DNA from: Bdellovibrionales bacterium
GTDB taxonomy: Bacteria; Bdellovibrionota; Bdellovibrionia; Bdellovibrionales; Bdellovibrionaceae
Direction of reading: 5' to 3'
Assembly (NCBI GenBank): GCA_027320785.1
Contig: DAHVKR010000046.1
Location: 1 to 8,039 of the forward strand
DNA length: 8,039 nt
The number at the start of each line of letters is the position of its first letter. Within the stretch, counting starts at the first letter, position 1. Below are positions 1 through 6,542 of this stretch, in pieces. The translations under genes were made by a program, and so were the position numbers. Below the pieces are notes generated by a model. That model ran no database searches. It saw nothing but the letters and a program-made list of their open reading frames with translations, and was not told the DNA's origin.

Positions 1-1192
1 AGTCGAATTGTGAGTTGACATCCAAGAGCTGTCCCCATGATCCGGGAAAAATTTCGCGACGAACATCCAAAGCCATTGATTTAGGTAAGGCGTTTAAAAT
101 TTTAAAGGCTTGTCTTTGCTCAAGGCCTTTAAAGAACTCAGATCGAGATTGTTGCAAACGCCAGACAAGAATAAGAAGTTCTTGCCACTGAATATCCTTA
201 TCGTTTCTTTGAACACGCAGAAGTTTGTTTAAGATCTCAACACACGAAGAAGAAATTTCACCTGCATTTGTGAGGGCCTCTAGCCAAACCTGATCAAAAC
301 TATATCCAAAAAGCTTTGTTCTTGTCTCAATTGAAAATTCAGAAAGCAAGGCGCCTAGTTCTCCTGAACTATCCTCACCAAATTTTTGAAGAACAAGCAT
401 ATCTTCAAGAGAAGGAAAACCTGCATGAGATTCAAGTAGCTTGATTCCTGTGACAAGCATTTCACGATTTTTAATGGGATCTGAAAAACGAACATCCGAA
501 GAGGCTCCAAAGTTTTTCTTCTCGACCTTATCTGCTTGAACTGAAGGTAAAGAGGTTGGCATAGAGCCAACAGAGGCAGAAGGTTGAGAGTTTGAATTTG
601 ATGCAGAGGCTGGCGCTCCCTTTTTGAATTGTCGAGCTGTAAACCAGGCAATTCCTAATAGGCCGATCATAAAGCTAAACCAGGCAAGACCTAAAAAACC
701 TACTCTTGTCCATGACCAATCTTGAGTTTTGGTGACGCCCCAGTTTCGTTTTGTGATATCCACTGAGTCCCGTGCCTCTAAAAGCCCTAAATTGTTCACA
801 AGAGTGGATTTAATTTCGGCAATTTCATCATCCGTTAAATTTGACGGGACACTAACATTTACGTATATTTTTTTAACACGATTGAGAAGAGCTGAATTCG
901 AAATAGAAGGGTCGTCCCATTCATCACGAATTTCTTCATCAGCTAAATCGAAATAAGGCAGTTTTTCTTGGTCACGATTAGCTGTGCCGCGATCTCGAAA
1001 GAGGGGGTCAATCTTCACACTCAATAGAAAGGGCTTATCAGGAAACCGTCCTTTTAAAAGCTCGAGTCCCTCTTGCGAGAGGCTTTTTTCAAGGTCAATA
1101 ACCCGCGGGTGTTTCATCTGACTCCAGGCCGAGTTAGAAAAGGCCATGAGTAAAACGAAAAGAAAAAGATAAAGCTTATTGTTTCTTTTCAT
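1..1192 (-). CDS. FliF C-terminal-like / FliG-like membrane protein, 3' end beyond window
   Basis: The frame is open from ATG at 1192 to the left edge: 397 codons, no stop, C-terminus missing. An AGGAGG ribosome site (1199-1204) lies 6 bases upstream, and the start overlaps the end of motB by 17 bases. Residues 1-24 are a signal peptide (MKRNN, hydrophobic stretch, SNSA/AWS cleavage region). Residues 28-157 are periplasmic; residues 107-150 follow the FliF C-terminal pattern: a KKIYVNVSVP strand, LTDDEIAEIKSTLV helix, then EARDSVDIT, matching the family's 'RGDxVxV' turn. Residues 164-184 form one membrane helix. Residues 190-235 are a Ser/Pro-rich linker. Residues 240-397 are helical and loosely resemble FliG N/middle domains (LPKSMALDV near 370). 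In flagella FliF forms the MS ring and FliG the torque ring; here both seem combined. The FliF-like part is fairly convincing, the FliG-like part is weaker. It could instead be an uncharacterised motor-associated membrane protein. Confidence 0.6.
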   Translation of the reverse strand, partial: MKRNNKLYLFLFVLLMAFSNSAWSQMKHPRVIDLEKSLSQEGLELLKGRFPDKPFLLSVKIDPLFRDRGTANRDQEKLPYFDLADEEIRDEWDDPSISNSALLNRVKKIYVNVSVPSNLTDDEIAEIKSTLVNNLGLLEARDSVDITKRNWGVTKTQDWSWTRVGFLGLAWFSFMIGLLGIAWFTARQFKKGAPASASNSNSQPSASVGSMPTSLPSVQADKVEKKNFGASSDVRFSDPIKNREMLVTGIKLLESHAGFPSLEDMLVLQKFGEDSSGELGALLSEFSIETRTKLFGYSFDQVWLEALTNAGEISSSCVEILNKLLRVQRNDKDIQWQELLILVWRLQQSRSEFFKGLEQRQAFKILNALPKSMALDVRREIFPGSWGQLLDVNSQFD

Positions 1193-1898
1193 TTTTTTCC
1201 TCCTGTTCAATGACGAGGACAACTTTCCTTGCTAAATCGAGTTCCGATGAAGGGCTTCGTTTAGATGCTGGAAGCTGATTGAGTTCTGTAGCTGTTGTAA
1301 GGTGCTCGCCGTAGCCACCTAATTTTATTTTTGATAAAGGGATCCCATACTTTTGCAAGACTCGTAGAGTGGCCACTGACCTCAAGGCTGTGAGCTCGAG
1401 GTTGTCTTTAAAGCGAAAGTGCTTATCAGCGCGAACCCTTCTTTTATCAGCAAAAGCACGAATTCCTATTTTATAGTGAGCCGCATAGGGTGTATAGACT
1501 TCTACAAAACGTCGAATTGCATCCGTACCTTTATTTGTTACATCGATAGATCCTGTGTTGAAAAACGAGACACCCGGAAATTCAACAATAACATGATTTC
1601 CTTCGTCGTGAATGTGTCCGCCCCATTCTTTTACTACTTTTGGATCGATGCCATGTTTTTTTTCTTTTCCGATGTCGAGCTGCTCATTGTAGCCTGTCAT
1701 TTGAGAACTTGTTTTGGCGAGAGTTTCCATAAGTGAAATTTTAAGTTTCAAATTGTCTTCAGCATCATTATTAGGATGAACTGAGAAAAACAAAATAAAG
1801 AATGTGAGCAGAAGCGTAATCATATCGCCGTAACTGACGGCCCAAGATCCTTCTGAATCGACTTCCTCATGTTGAGTTTCAAAGCTCAATTTTTTCAC
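1176..1898 (-). CDS. motB: MotB-family stator protein with OmpA-like peptidoglycan-binding domain
   Basis: 240 residues, shorter than enteric MotB (about 308). A short cytoplasmic N-terminus is followed by the family signature W19-A-V-S-Y-G-D25-M and one membrane helix (about 22-40). D25 sits where MotB carries its essential ion-binding aspartate (D32 in E. coli). Residues 41-95 are a short linker/plug region, and about 102-232 an OmpA/MotB-type domain anchoring the stator to peptidoglycan. D151, R173 (in NLELTALRS) and R224 match its usual ligand residues, and GYGEH (195-199) is typical. The usual TGHTD core reads RAFAD here (147-151). The start is GTG, sharing GTGA with the motA stop; GAGGA at 1908-1912 supports it over the TTG three codons later. 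It should pair with the adjacent MotA as an ion-driven stator. The intact OmpA-like domain argues against ExbD/TolR or AglR/S. Confidence 0.88.
   Translation of the reverse strand: MKKLSFETQHEEVDSEGSWAVSYGDMITLLLTFFILFFSVHPNNDAEDNLKLKISLMETLAKTSSQMTGYNEQLDIGKEKKHGIDPKVVKEWGGHIHDEGNHVIVEFPGVSFFNTGSIDVTNKGTDAIRRFVEVYTPYAAHYKIGIRAFADKRRVRADKHFRFKDNLELTALRSVATLRVLQKYGIPLSKIKLGGYGEHLTTATELNQLPASKRSPSSELDLARKVVLVIEQEEKNEKKQ
1199..1204 (-). promoter_or_regulatory. Strong ribosome binding site for the fliF-like gene
   Basis: A perfect AGGAGG lies inside the last codons of motB, 6 bases before ATG 1192. It is the strongest Shine-Dalgarno sequence in the window and fixes the start of the edge-truncated gene. 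Confidence 0.8.
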
Positions 1899-2683
1899 GC
1901 GGCTAAGTCCTCATTCATATTGGCTAAAAGGTTAATTCTTTGCTCAAAAGGAGCGTAAGAGTTAAGCGTTTCTTGACATTCAAGAAGCGAGGCATGATCA
2001 GCCATTAAGAGAACAGCTTCGATCGCAATTTTCCCATAAATTTCTTCTTCGGCCGCTTTTTTCGACAAAAGTTCGCCAGATGGATTGACAATAAGATTGG
2101 CCATGATCAATCCATACATGGTGGCAACAAGAGCAACTGACATTTCGAGTGCTGTCTCCTTACCTCCCAAGCCATTGGAAACACCTTTCATAACGTTAAC
2201 AAGACCGAGTACAGTTCCCACAAGACCAAAAGCGGGTGGGTATTTCGCAAGTGATTTGAGTGCATTTGCGATCTTTCTTTTTCTGAGGCCATACTGAATA
2301 ACTCGCTCTGAAAGAATGTCAGAGATTTTTTCTTTATTGAACCCGAGCTGTATAAGCTCAAGACCATCTCGTAAGACTTCAATATAGAGAGCGCTTTCAG
2401 AACCTGGTGTGATCGACACAACATTGGATTTAAGAGTATTCAGGCAATCGTTTAAAACAGCATGATAGGTGATCTTTTTATTTTTAAGAAGATCAATAAA
2501 AGAACTTTTAAGATCTTTTCGAAGCTTCCAAGGAAGCAGTACAGTTCCGATCGCGATCGTTCCACCAAAAACCATGAAGAATGCGACCAAATCAAAGTAG
2601 TTGTTGAGATGCTGATTGAGATTATGAAGCGCTAGCAGGAAGGCCGTACAAGCAATAAATATTGAAATAATATATGTACTCAT
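1895..2683 (-). CDS. motA: MotA-family stator protein
   Basis: 262 residues, close to the size of compact MotA/PomA proteins. Four hydrophobic segments are visible: about 3-20, 31-50, 152-172 and 182-203, with the large cytoplasmic loop between the second and third. The loop holds LRDGLELIQLG (104-114), matching the charged 'LRxGLxxxxxG' patch that faces FliG in flagellar MotA. The third helix carries the family signature PPAFGLVGTVLGLVNVMKG (149-167), and the fourth ends ANLIVNP; P149/P150 and P201 fit the two conserved prolines of MotA. It should form the pentameric channel around a MotB dimer and convert ion flow into torque. The start ATG overlaps the upstream lipoprotein stop (ATGA), with GGAG at 2691-2694, and its stop overlaps the motB start, so the genes are probably translationally coupled. 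TolQ/ExbB is less likely because the MotB partner is clear. The coupling ion cannot be decided. Confidence 0.9.
   Translation of the reverse strand: MSTYIISIFIACTAFLLALHNLNQHLNNYFDLVAFFMVFGGTIAIGTVLLPWKLRKDLKSSFIDLLKNKKITYHAVLNDCLNTLKSNVVSITPGSESALYIEVLRDGLELIQLGFNKEKISDILSERVIQYGLRKRKIANALKSLAKYPPAFGLVGTVLGLVNVMKGVSNGLGGKETALEMSVALVATMYGLIMANLIVNPSGELLSKKAAEEEIYGKIAIEAVLLMADHASLLECQETLNSYAPFEQRINLLANMNEDLAA
1908..1912 (-). promoter_or_regulatory. Ribosome binding site deciding the GTG start of motB
   Basis: GAGGA lies 9 bases before the GTG at 1898, within the end of motA. The next possible in-frame start (TTG, codon 4) would be 18 bases away, so GTG with a GTGA stop/start overlap is preferred. 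Confidence 0.65.
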
Positions 2684-3303
2684 TGAGACACTCCAGAGCT
2701 AGGGGCTCGAAAGGATTGAATTCCATGAATTTTATTAATCATTCTTTGAGTATCAGTAGAAGGATTCATGTCATACGCTTGTTTGTAGTAAGTGAGTGCT
2801 TTTGAGAGGTCTCGCTTTAAGTAGTACACGTTCCCGAGGAGTTCTTGGAGTGTTGCAACTCCTGGGTATTGTGATGAAGCTTGAATGAGGATTTGCTCAG
2901 CCATGCTATAGTCTTTTGACATAATATAGGATTGTGCGAGAGCTACCGAGCGAGCCACAGATTGGAGGGCTTGGTCACTGAGAGTTTTACTAGCAGAATT
3001 ACTTTCAACAAGTTGAGCTTGAATAGATGATGAGCGAGAGAAAATTGTAGGCGGGACTAAAACACTTTCTGTAGAATACCCATTTTTTGTAATCGAAATT
3101 TGGAAGGCATCCTGGTTTGATCCGACCGTACTTTCATTTATATTAAGAGGTGTTTGCCCGATTTTTTTGCGAGTCTGTCCCGGGACTTGCGCATAGACAT
3201 CGGCACCATCGGGTGTGGACTCAACTCGAAGAGTAGAGCTTGAGCATCCCAATGTGGATAAAAGAAAACACATGCTGCTAATAATAAAAAGTATTCTCGA
3301 CAT
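2680..3303 (-). CDS. PEGA-domain and TPR-repeat lipoprotein
   Basis: 207 residues. The N-terminus is a lipoprotein signal peptide ending in the lipobox T-L-G-C20; Ser at +2 suggests outer-membrane sorting by the E. coli Lol rule. Residues about 24-98 look like a PEGA domain, a small beta fold found on many envelope proteins: LRVESTPDGADVYA, then IGQTPLNI, then FQISITKNGYS. Residues about 116-185 contain two TPR-like helical pairs, the second clear (LQELLGNVYYLKRDLSKALTYYKQAYDMNP). TPRs usually mediate protein-protein contacts. The gene opens a four-gene run and overlaps motA by four bases (ATGA), so its product is probably needed in step with the stator. I infer a periplasmic scaffold or assembly factor for that motor, comparable in role (not in sequence) to the TPR or lipoprotein stator-scaffold proteins of other flagella. 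Start ATG is supported by GAGAGG at 3309-3314. Confidence 0.75.
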   Translation of the reverse strand: MSRILFIISSMCFLLSTLGCSSSTLRVESTPDGADVYAQVPGQTRKKIGQTPLNINESTVGSNQDAFQISITKNGYSTESVLVPPTIFSRSSSIQAQLVESNSASKTLSDQALQSVARSVALAQSYIMSKDYSMAEQILIQASSQYPGVATLQELLGNVYYLKRDLSKALTYYKQAYDMNPSTDTQRMINKIHGIQSFRAPSSGVSQ

Positions 3304-3312
3304 ATAGACCTC

Positions 3313-3353
3313 TCAGTCCTTTTCGACTGATTGGTCTCGATTTATGAGTCGAG
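3313..3353 (-). promoter_or_regulatory. Two tandem leader hairpins before the PEGA/TPR lipoprotein gene
   Basis: The minus-strand transcript can form CTCGA/TCGAG (3336-3340 with 3349-3353, 8-base loop) and then TCAGTC/GACTGA (3313-3318 with 3325-3330, 6-base loop). The last two bases of the second stem are also the first two of the GAGAGG ribosome site (3309-3314). The alternative pairing of TCGACT with AGTCGA (3323-3328 with 3347-3352) would replace both. They could modulate translation of the operon; neither is followed by a T run, so they are not terminators. Confidence 0.35.
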
Positions 3354-3364
3354 TTGAGATTTTT

Positions 3365-3410
3365 AGACCTACGTATTAGAATATGAATTTTATTTTGAAT
3401 TCAAAGGTCT
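3365..3410. repeat. Inverted repeat AGACCT...AGGTCT around the operon promoter
   Basis: AGACCT (3365-3370) is mirrored by AGGTCT (3405-3410) 34 bases away, extended by one T/A pair at the outer ends. A third AGACCT copy lies at 3306-3311 beside the ribosome site. The inner 34 bases hold the candidate promoter and the TTGAATTCAA palindrome. It could be an operator pair or a long weak stem after the NHL stop; short arms make chance possible. Confidence 0.25.
3375..3404 (-). promoter_or_regulatory. Candidate promoter for the lipoprotein-motA-motB-fliF-like operon
   Basis: On the minus strand, TTGAAT (3399-3404) and TCTAAT (3375-3380) are separated by 18 bases. The -35 lies inside a 10-base palindrome, TTGAATTCAA (3395-3404). 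Transcription would start near 3368, leaving a leader of about 65 bases. No FliA-type flagellar promoter was seen. Eye-found and uncertain; read-through from the NHL gene is an alternative, since no good terminator follows it. Confidence 0.35.
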
Positions 3411-6400
3411 AGGGTAGAATCACTTTTCGAATAAGATTGGGGCCGTACTCGGCAACATAGAGTTCACTTGTGCCATCGCTCGCAAGACCCATCGGAAAGG
3501 CCGTGGCTCCGAACGTGTCAGTCAGACTTGGAACACTTCCAAATGAAGCGATAGTATTATTCTGATCATTGGGCCCTAGGCTTGTTAGAGGAAAGTAGCT
3601 GGGTGTTGTGCTACTACCTTGGGTTGGACCAAGGGCTGTGGTAATCATGCCTGTTGAAATATCCACGCAACGTACATTGTGATAGTTATAGTTCGAAAAA
3701 CAAAACTTATTGCCGACAACGGTGACCCCATAGGTTTGATTGCAGGAAGAGTTGATCGCAATAATATTGTCATCGTGGTAAGTGCTACCACAGGCGACTG
3801 TATTGGTATCTCCTACGGCTACGGGAACTCCAGCAATAGCATTGGTACCGGCAATTCTCATAAATCGAATACGACTGTTACCTCGGTCAGCGATAAAGAT
3901 CCCCTCGTTCGTGCCATTTTTGTAGTAAGAAATGCCTGCGGGACTGTTGAGTCGGCCTGTCCCGGCGGCACCATTTGTATTTCCTGCGGAACCGCAAGTT
4001 CCTGCGGCCACAGAAATATTTCCCGAACTGTCGACCATTTTTATGCAATGATTGTTTGTATCAGCAATATAGAGGTTCGTTCCATTAGAGGCGACACCTT
4101 CAGGGTTATTGAGTGCAGCCGAAAGTGCACTGCCCGATGTTCCATTTCCTGAAGAGCCTGTTCCAGCTACTGAGGCCACGAGACCCGCTCCGATGGTGAC
4201 TCCAAAGTAAGTCACACTGGCATTGGATCGATTCCAAAATCGAATGCGGTGATTTTGTGAATCTGAAAAAATAATATGTCCACCAAATGAAGCCGTCGCT
4301 CCTACAAGCGCGATGCCTCGAGGTTGATTCATGGTGATATTCGTTGGATACTCCTGCTCTTCAGCTCCCAATCCAACAGCTCCCGTTCCGAGAGCTGTCG
4401 TGACTTGTCCATACTGATCAACCATTCGAATGCGATGATTCGTCTGATCTGTGATAAAGAGAGCATGGTTCACCGTATCGTAGGCAAGGTGTCTGGGGTT
4501 ACTCAGTTTTTCAGCAGTCGCTTCGACGGAACCATTTCCGGCAGAGCCATAGCGACTGTTCCCATTCCCCATTAGAAGTTCAGTTGTAAAATCAGACTTT
4601 ACACCTCGAAGTCGATAGTTGCTATAGTCAGCAACTAAATATTCGTTTCGAGTTGAATCATAAGAGATATCATACGGGGTATAAAATCTTGTAGCACTGG
4701 CTTGGCTGCCTTCACCGAGGTAACCACCGGAACCATTGCCAATAATGCGATTCATATTGTAACTCGCGACACTGACGGATCCATAGGTTTGAGTGGAGGC
4801 AGATAAATTAACGGCAGTGATCGAATGATTCCCATTGTTTGCGACAAAGAGAGCATTATTAACGAGAAAGATATTGCGAGGATTTTGTACGCGAGCTGTG
4901 CCAGGGGCAGCACCTTCCGTCATGGAGCAAGTGTTTCCTGTGGCATTTCCAAGTATTGTTCTCATTTTACCAGATGAAACAGTTAGACTTCCATAAAAGC
5001 TGATGGTGGAGCCCGTTCTATTTACAACACGAACTCGACAGCTACTGTATTCTGAAATATAGAGATTTTTTGAGCTATCAAAGGCTAAACCATAAGGAGT
5101 ATAAACTGTACTATTCGCTCCTCCGCTAACAGGATCCACTTCGTTGCCACTGGTAGGTGTACTTGTCGCGCCCGTTCCCGCAAAAGTATAGGCAAGCCCT
5201 GTTGTCAAATCAACACGCTTAACTCGTTGTTCACTTCCGCAGGCGACGAAGAGATCATTACCATCTCGAACAACTCCATAGGGAGCATAACATTTGTGAG
5301 TTGTCGCAGCCACGCCATCCGTTTGACTTGAGCCTCCACCTAATACAGTTGTAATCACATTGCTTGAATCAACTTCTCGGACCAGATTGTTTGAACTATC
5401 ACTGATAAAGAGATTCGTGCCATCATAGTAAAGTCCCGAGGGAGAGTTCAAAGTTGTTCGAACAGCTAAAGTGCTGGATGTATAACCGGGCGATCCACCC
5501 ACTCCTACTCCGGCTACAACTTTAAGGGTATTTGCAGGGACTGTGATGCCGACAACTGTGACGCTTGCGTTGGTGCGGTTCCAATAAGAAACAACATTGT
5601 TGTAGTTGTCGGTGATAAAAGGGTTTCCATAGGAGTCGATAAAAACAGAAGTAGGTTTTGTGTAAACCAAAGTCGGATAAGTTGAGGGATCGATTGAATC
5701 CCCGATACTGGATATACCGGTATAGACGCAAGCACGATTTGTAGAAGAATTATTAGCCATATTATTACAGCCATCCTCAAAACTATTCACCTTAACAGTC
5801 CAAGACTGTGTAACAGTATAAGTCCCCGCATCGGATACGGGTCCATCCAGGACATCAACTGAAACAGTATGAGTTCCAATGCTGAGGGCTGGGGGCGTGT
5901 AGGTCGCAGAATTTGTAGTAGAGGTGATCACGCTGGTGCTGCCATCTACCTTCCATGTGTAGGTGAGAGTATCGGAGTTGGGATCCGATGCGGATACTGA
6001 AAGAGACAAATCTGATAAGCGACGAATACCCAGTGTGCTTAGGCTTGGAGTTGCCGAGTTAATAACAGGTGTGCCATTAATCTTCACATTCCAAGATTGA
6101 GAGACTGTTCCGATATCATCATTTATTGTAACCTTGAGGACTTTGTTTCCCACAGTTATAGCTGTAGCATCCACTGTATAAGAGGCCGTATTCCCTCCAA
6201 CAGCAACGTTGTCCAGTGTCCAAGAATAGCGAAGAGTTCCAGACCCAACGGCTGAAACGATAAATGTTTTAGTATCTTCTTTTTTGATGACGACACTGGC
6301 TGTAGCGGGAAGATAAGAGTTGATCGCAATACTGGCAGTTCCGGTGCCCACGTCACCACCTGCTAGAAGATTACTAAAGGTATTATCCGACTTTCCTGAG

Positions 6401-6462
6401 CAGGCGCACAGGGAAAGACAAAGTAATACTTTAAATCCCCAACAGACTGATTGGTTGTTCAT
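3409..6462 (-). CDS. Large NHL-repeat lipoprotein with two N-terminal Ig-like domains
   Basis: 1017 residues. A lipoprotein signal ends at L-C-A-C21 (Ser at +2), so the mature protein is probably outer-membrane anchored. Two Ig/PKD-like beta domains follow at about 45-130 and 132-227; both contain a YxWxxD/V strand (LRYSWTLDN, LTYTWKVDG) and end in QSWxVKxN. From about 266 to 1017 I count twelve NHL-type units, each with a 'P-x-G-[IVL]' strand, a '[LI][FY][IV][AS]D' strand and 'NxxxR[IV]xxV[DN]', starting near 268, 338, 391, 454, 526, 593, 653, 711, 785, 838, 908 and 988. NHL propellers commonly have six blades, so this suggests two propellers. Such propellers bind proteins, glycans or other ligands; no catalytic residues are recognised. 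The start has almost no Shine-Dalgarno sequence, and no other in-frame start is close. A hairpin and 80 bases separate it from the SPOR gene. Function unknown; surface binding or adhesion is an inference. Confidence 0.85.
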   Translation of the reverse strand: MNNQSVCWGFKVLLCLSLCACSGKSDNTFSNLLAGGDVGTGTASIAINSYLPATASVVIKKEDTKTFIVSAVGSGTLRYSWTLDNVAVGGNTASYTVDATAITVGNKVLKVTINDDIGTVSQSWNVKINGTPVINSATPSLSTLGIRRLSDLSLSVSASDPNSDTLTYTWKVDGSTSVITSTTNSATYTPPALSIGTHTVSVDVLDGPVSDAGTYTVTQSWTVKVNSFEDGCNNMANNSSTNRACVYTGISSIGDSIDPSTYPTLVYTKPTSVFIDSYGNPFITDNYNNVVSYWNRTNASVTVVGITVPANTLKVVAGVGVGGSPGYTSSTLAVRTTLNSPSGLYYDGTNLFISDSSNNLVREVDSSNVITTVLGGGSSQTDGVAATTHKCYAPYGVVRDGNDLFVACGSEQRVKRVDLTTGLAYTFAGTGATSTPTSGNEVDPVSGGANSTVYTPYGLAFDSSKNLYISEYSSCRVRVVNRTGSTISFYGSLTVSSGKMRTILGNATGNTCSMTEGAAPGTARVQNPRNIFLVNNALFVANNGNHSITAVNLSASTQTYGSVSVASYNMNRIIGNGSGGYLGEGSQASATRFYTPYDISYDSTRNEYLVADYSNYRLRGVKSDFTTELLMGNGNSRYGSAGNGSVEATAEKLSNPRHLAYDTVNHALFITDQTNHRIRMVDQYGQVTTALGTGAVGLGAEEQEYPTNITMNQPRGIALVGATASFGGHIIFSDSQNHRIRFWNRSNASVTYFGVTIGAGLVASVAGTGSSGNGTSGSALSAALNNPEGVASNGTNLYIADTNNHCIKMVDSSGNISVAAGTCGSAGNTNGAAGTGRLNSPAGISYYKNGTNEGIFIADRGNSRIRFMRIAGTNAIAGVPVAVGDTNTVACGSTYHDDNIIAINSSCNQTYGVTVVGNKFCFSNYNYHNVRCVDISTGMITTALGPTQGSSTTPSYFPLTSLGPNDQNNTIASFGSVPSLTDTFGATAFPMGLASDGTSELYVAEYGPNLIRKVILP

Positions 6463-6490
6463 ACAATATCTATTCGGGATTTAAAGAGAA

Positions 6491-6529
6491 AAAATTGAAT
6501 AAAATAGAGACGTCTCAAATTAAGACGTC
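6491..6529 (-). terminator. Possible intrinsic terminator after the SPOR gene
   Basis: A perfect 7-bp inverted repeat (GACGTCT / AGACGTC at 6509-6515 and 6523-6529, 7-base loop) starts 14 bases past the SPOR stop. On the minus strand it is followed by a T-rich run (TCTATTTTATTCAATTTTTT). The stem is short with mixed base pairs and the T run is interrupted, so termination may be partial. It separates the SPOR gene from the NHL lipoprotein gene. Confidence 0.5.
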
Positions 6530-6542
6530 AAAGTAGGGAGGC

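Noticed and set aside
355..956. Two short open frames (355-651 minus, 729-956 plus)
   Set aside because: Both fall inside the open frame of the FliF/FliG-like gene, which has the signal peptide, membrane helix and ribosome site.
1895..2683. TolQ/ExbB or AglR-type reading of the stator pair
   Set aside because: The partner has a full OmpA-like peptidoglycan-binding domain and the W-x-x-S/A-Y-x-D signature of MotB, which ExbD/TolR and the gliding-motor AglQ/S proteins lack.
3365..3410. Terminator for the NHL gene
   Set aside because: The AGACCT/AGGTCT arms are 34 bases apart and followed by A-rich, not T-rich, sequence on the minus strand.
3679..4152. Open frame of 157 codons on the plus strand
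   Set aside because: It lies fully inside the NHL lipoprotein gene on the other strand, is Ser/Cys/Ile-rich with no domain, and is explained by the repetitive composition of that gene.
3409..6462. Tandem DNA repeat array or assembly duplication in the NHL gene
   Set aside because: The units are related at the protein level only; no long near-identical DNA copies were seen, so this is an old repeat family.
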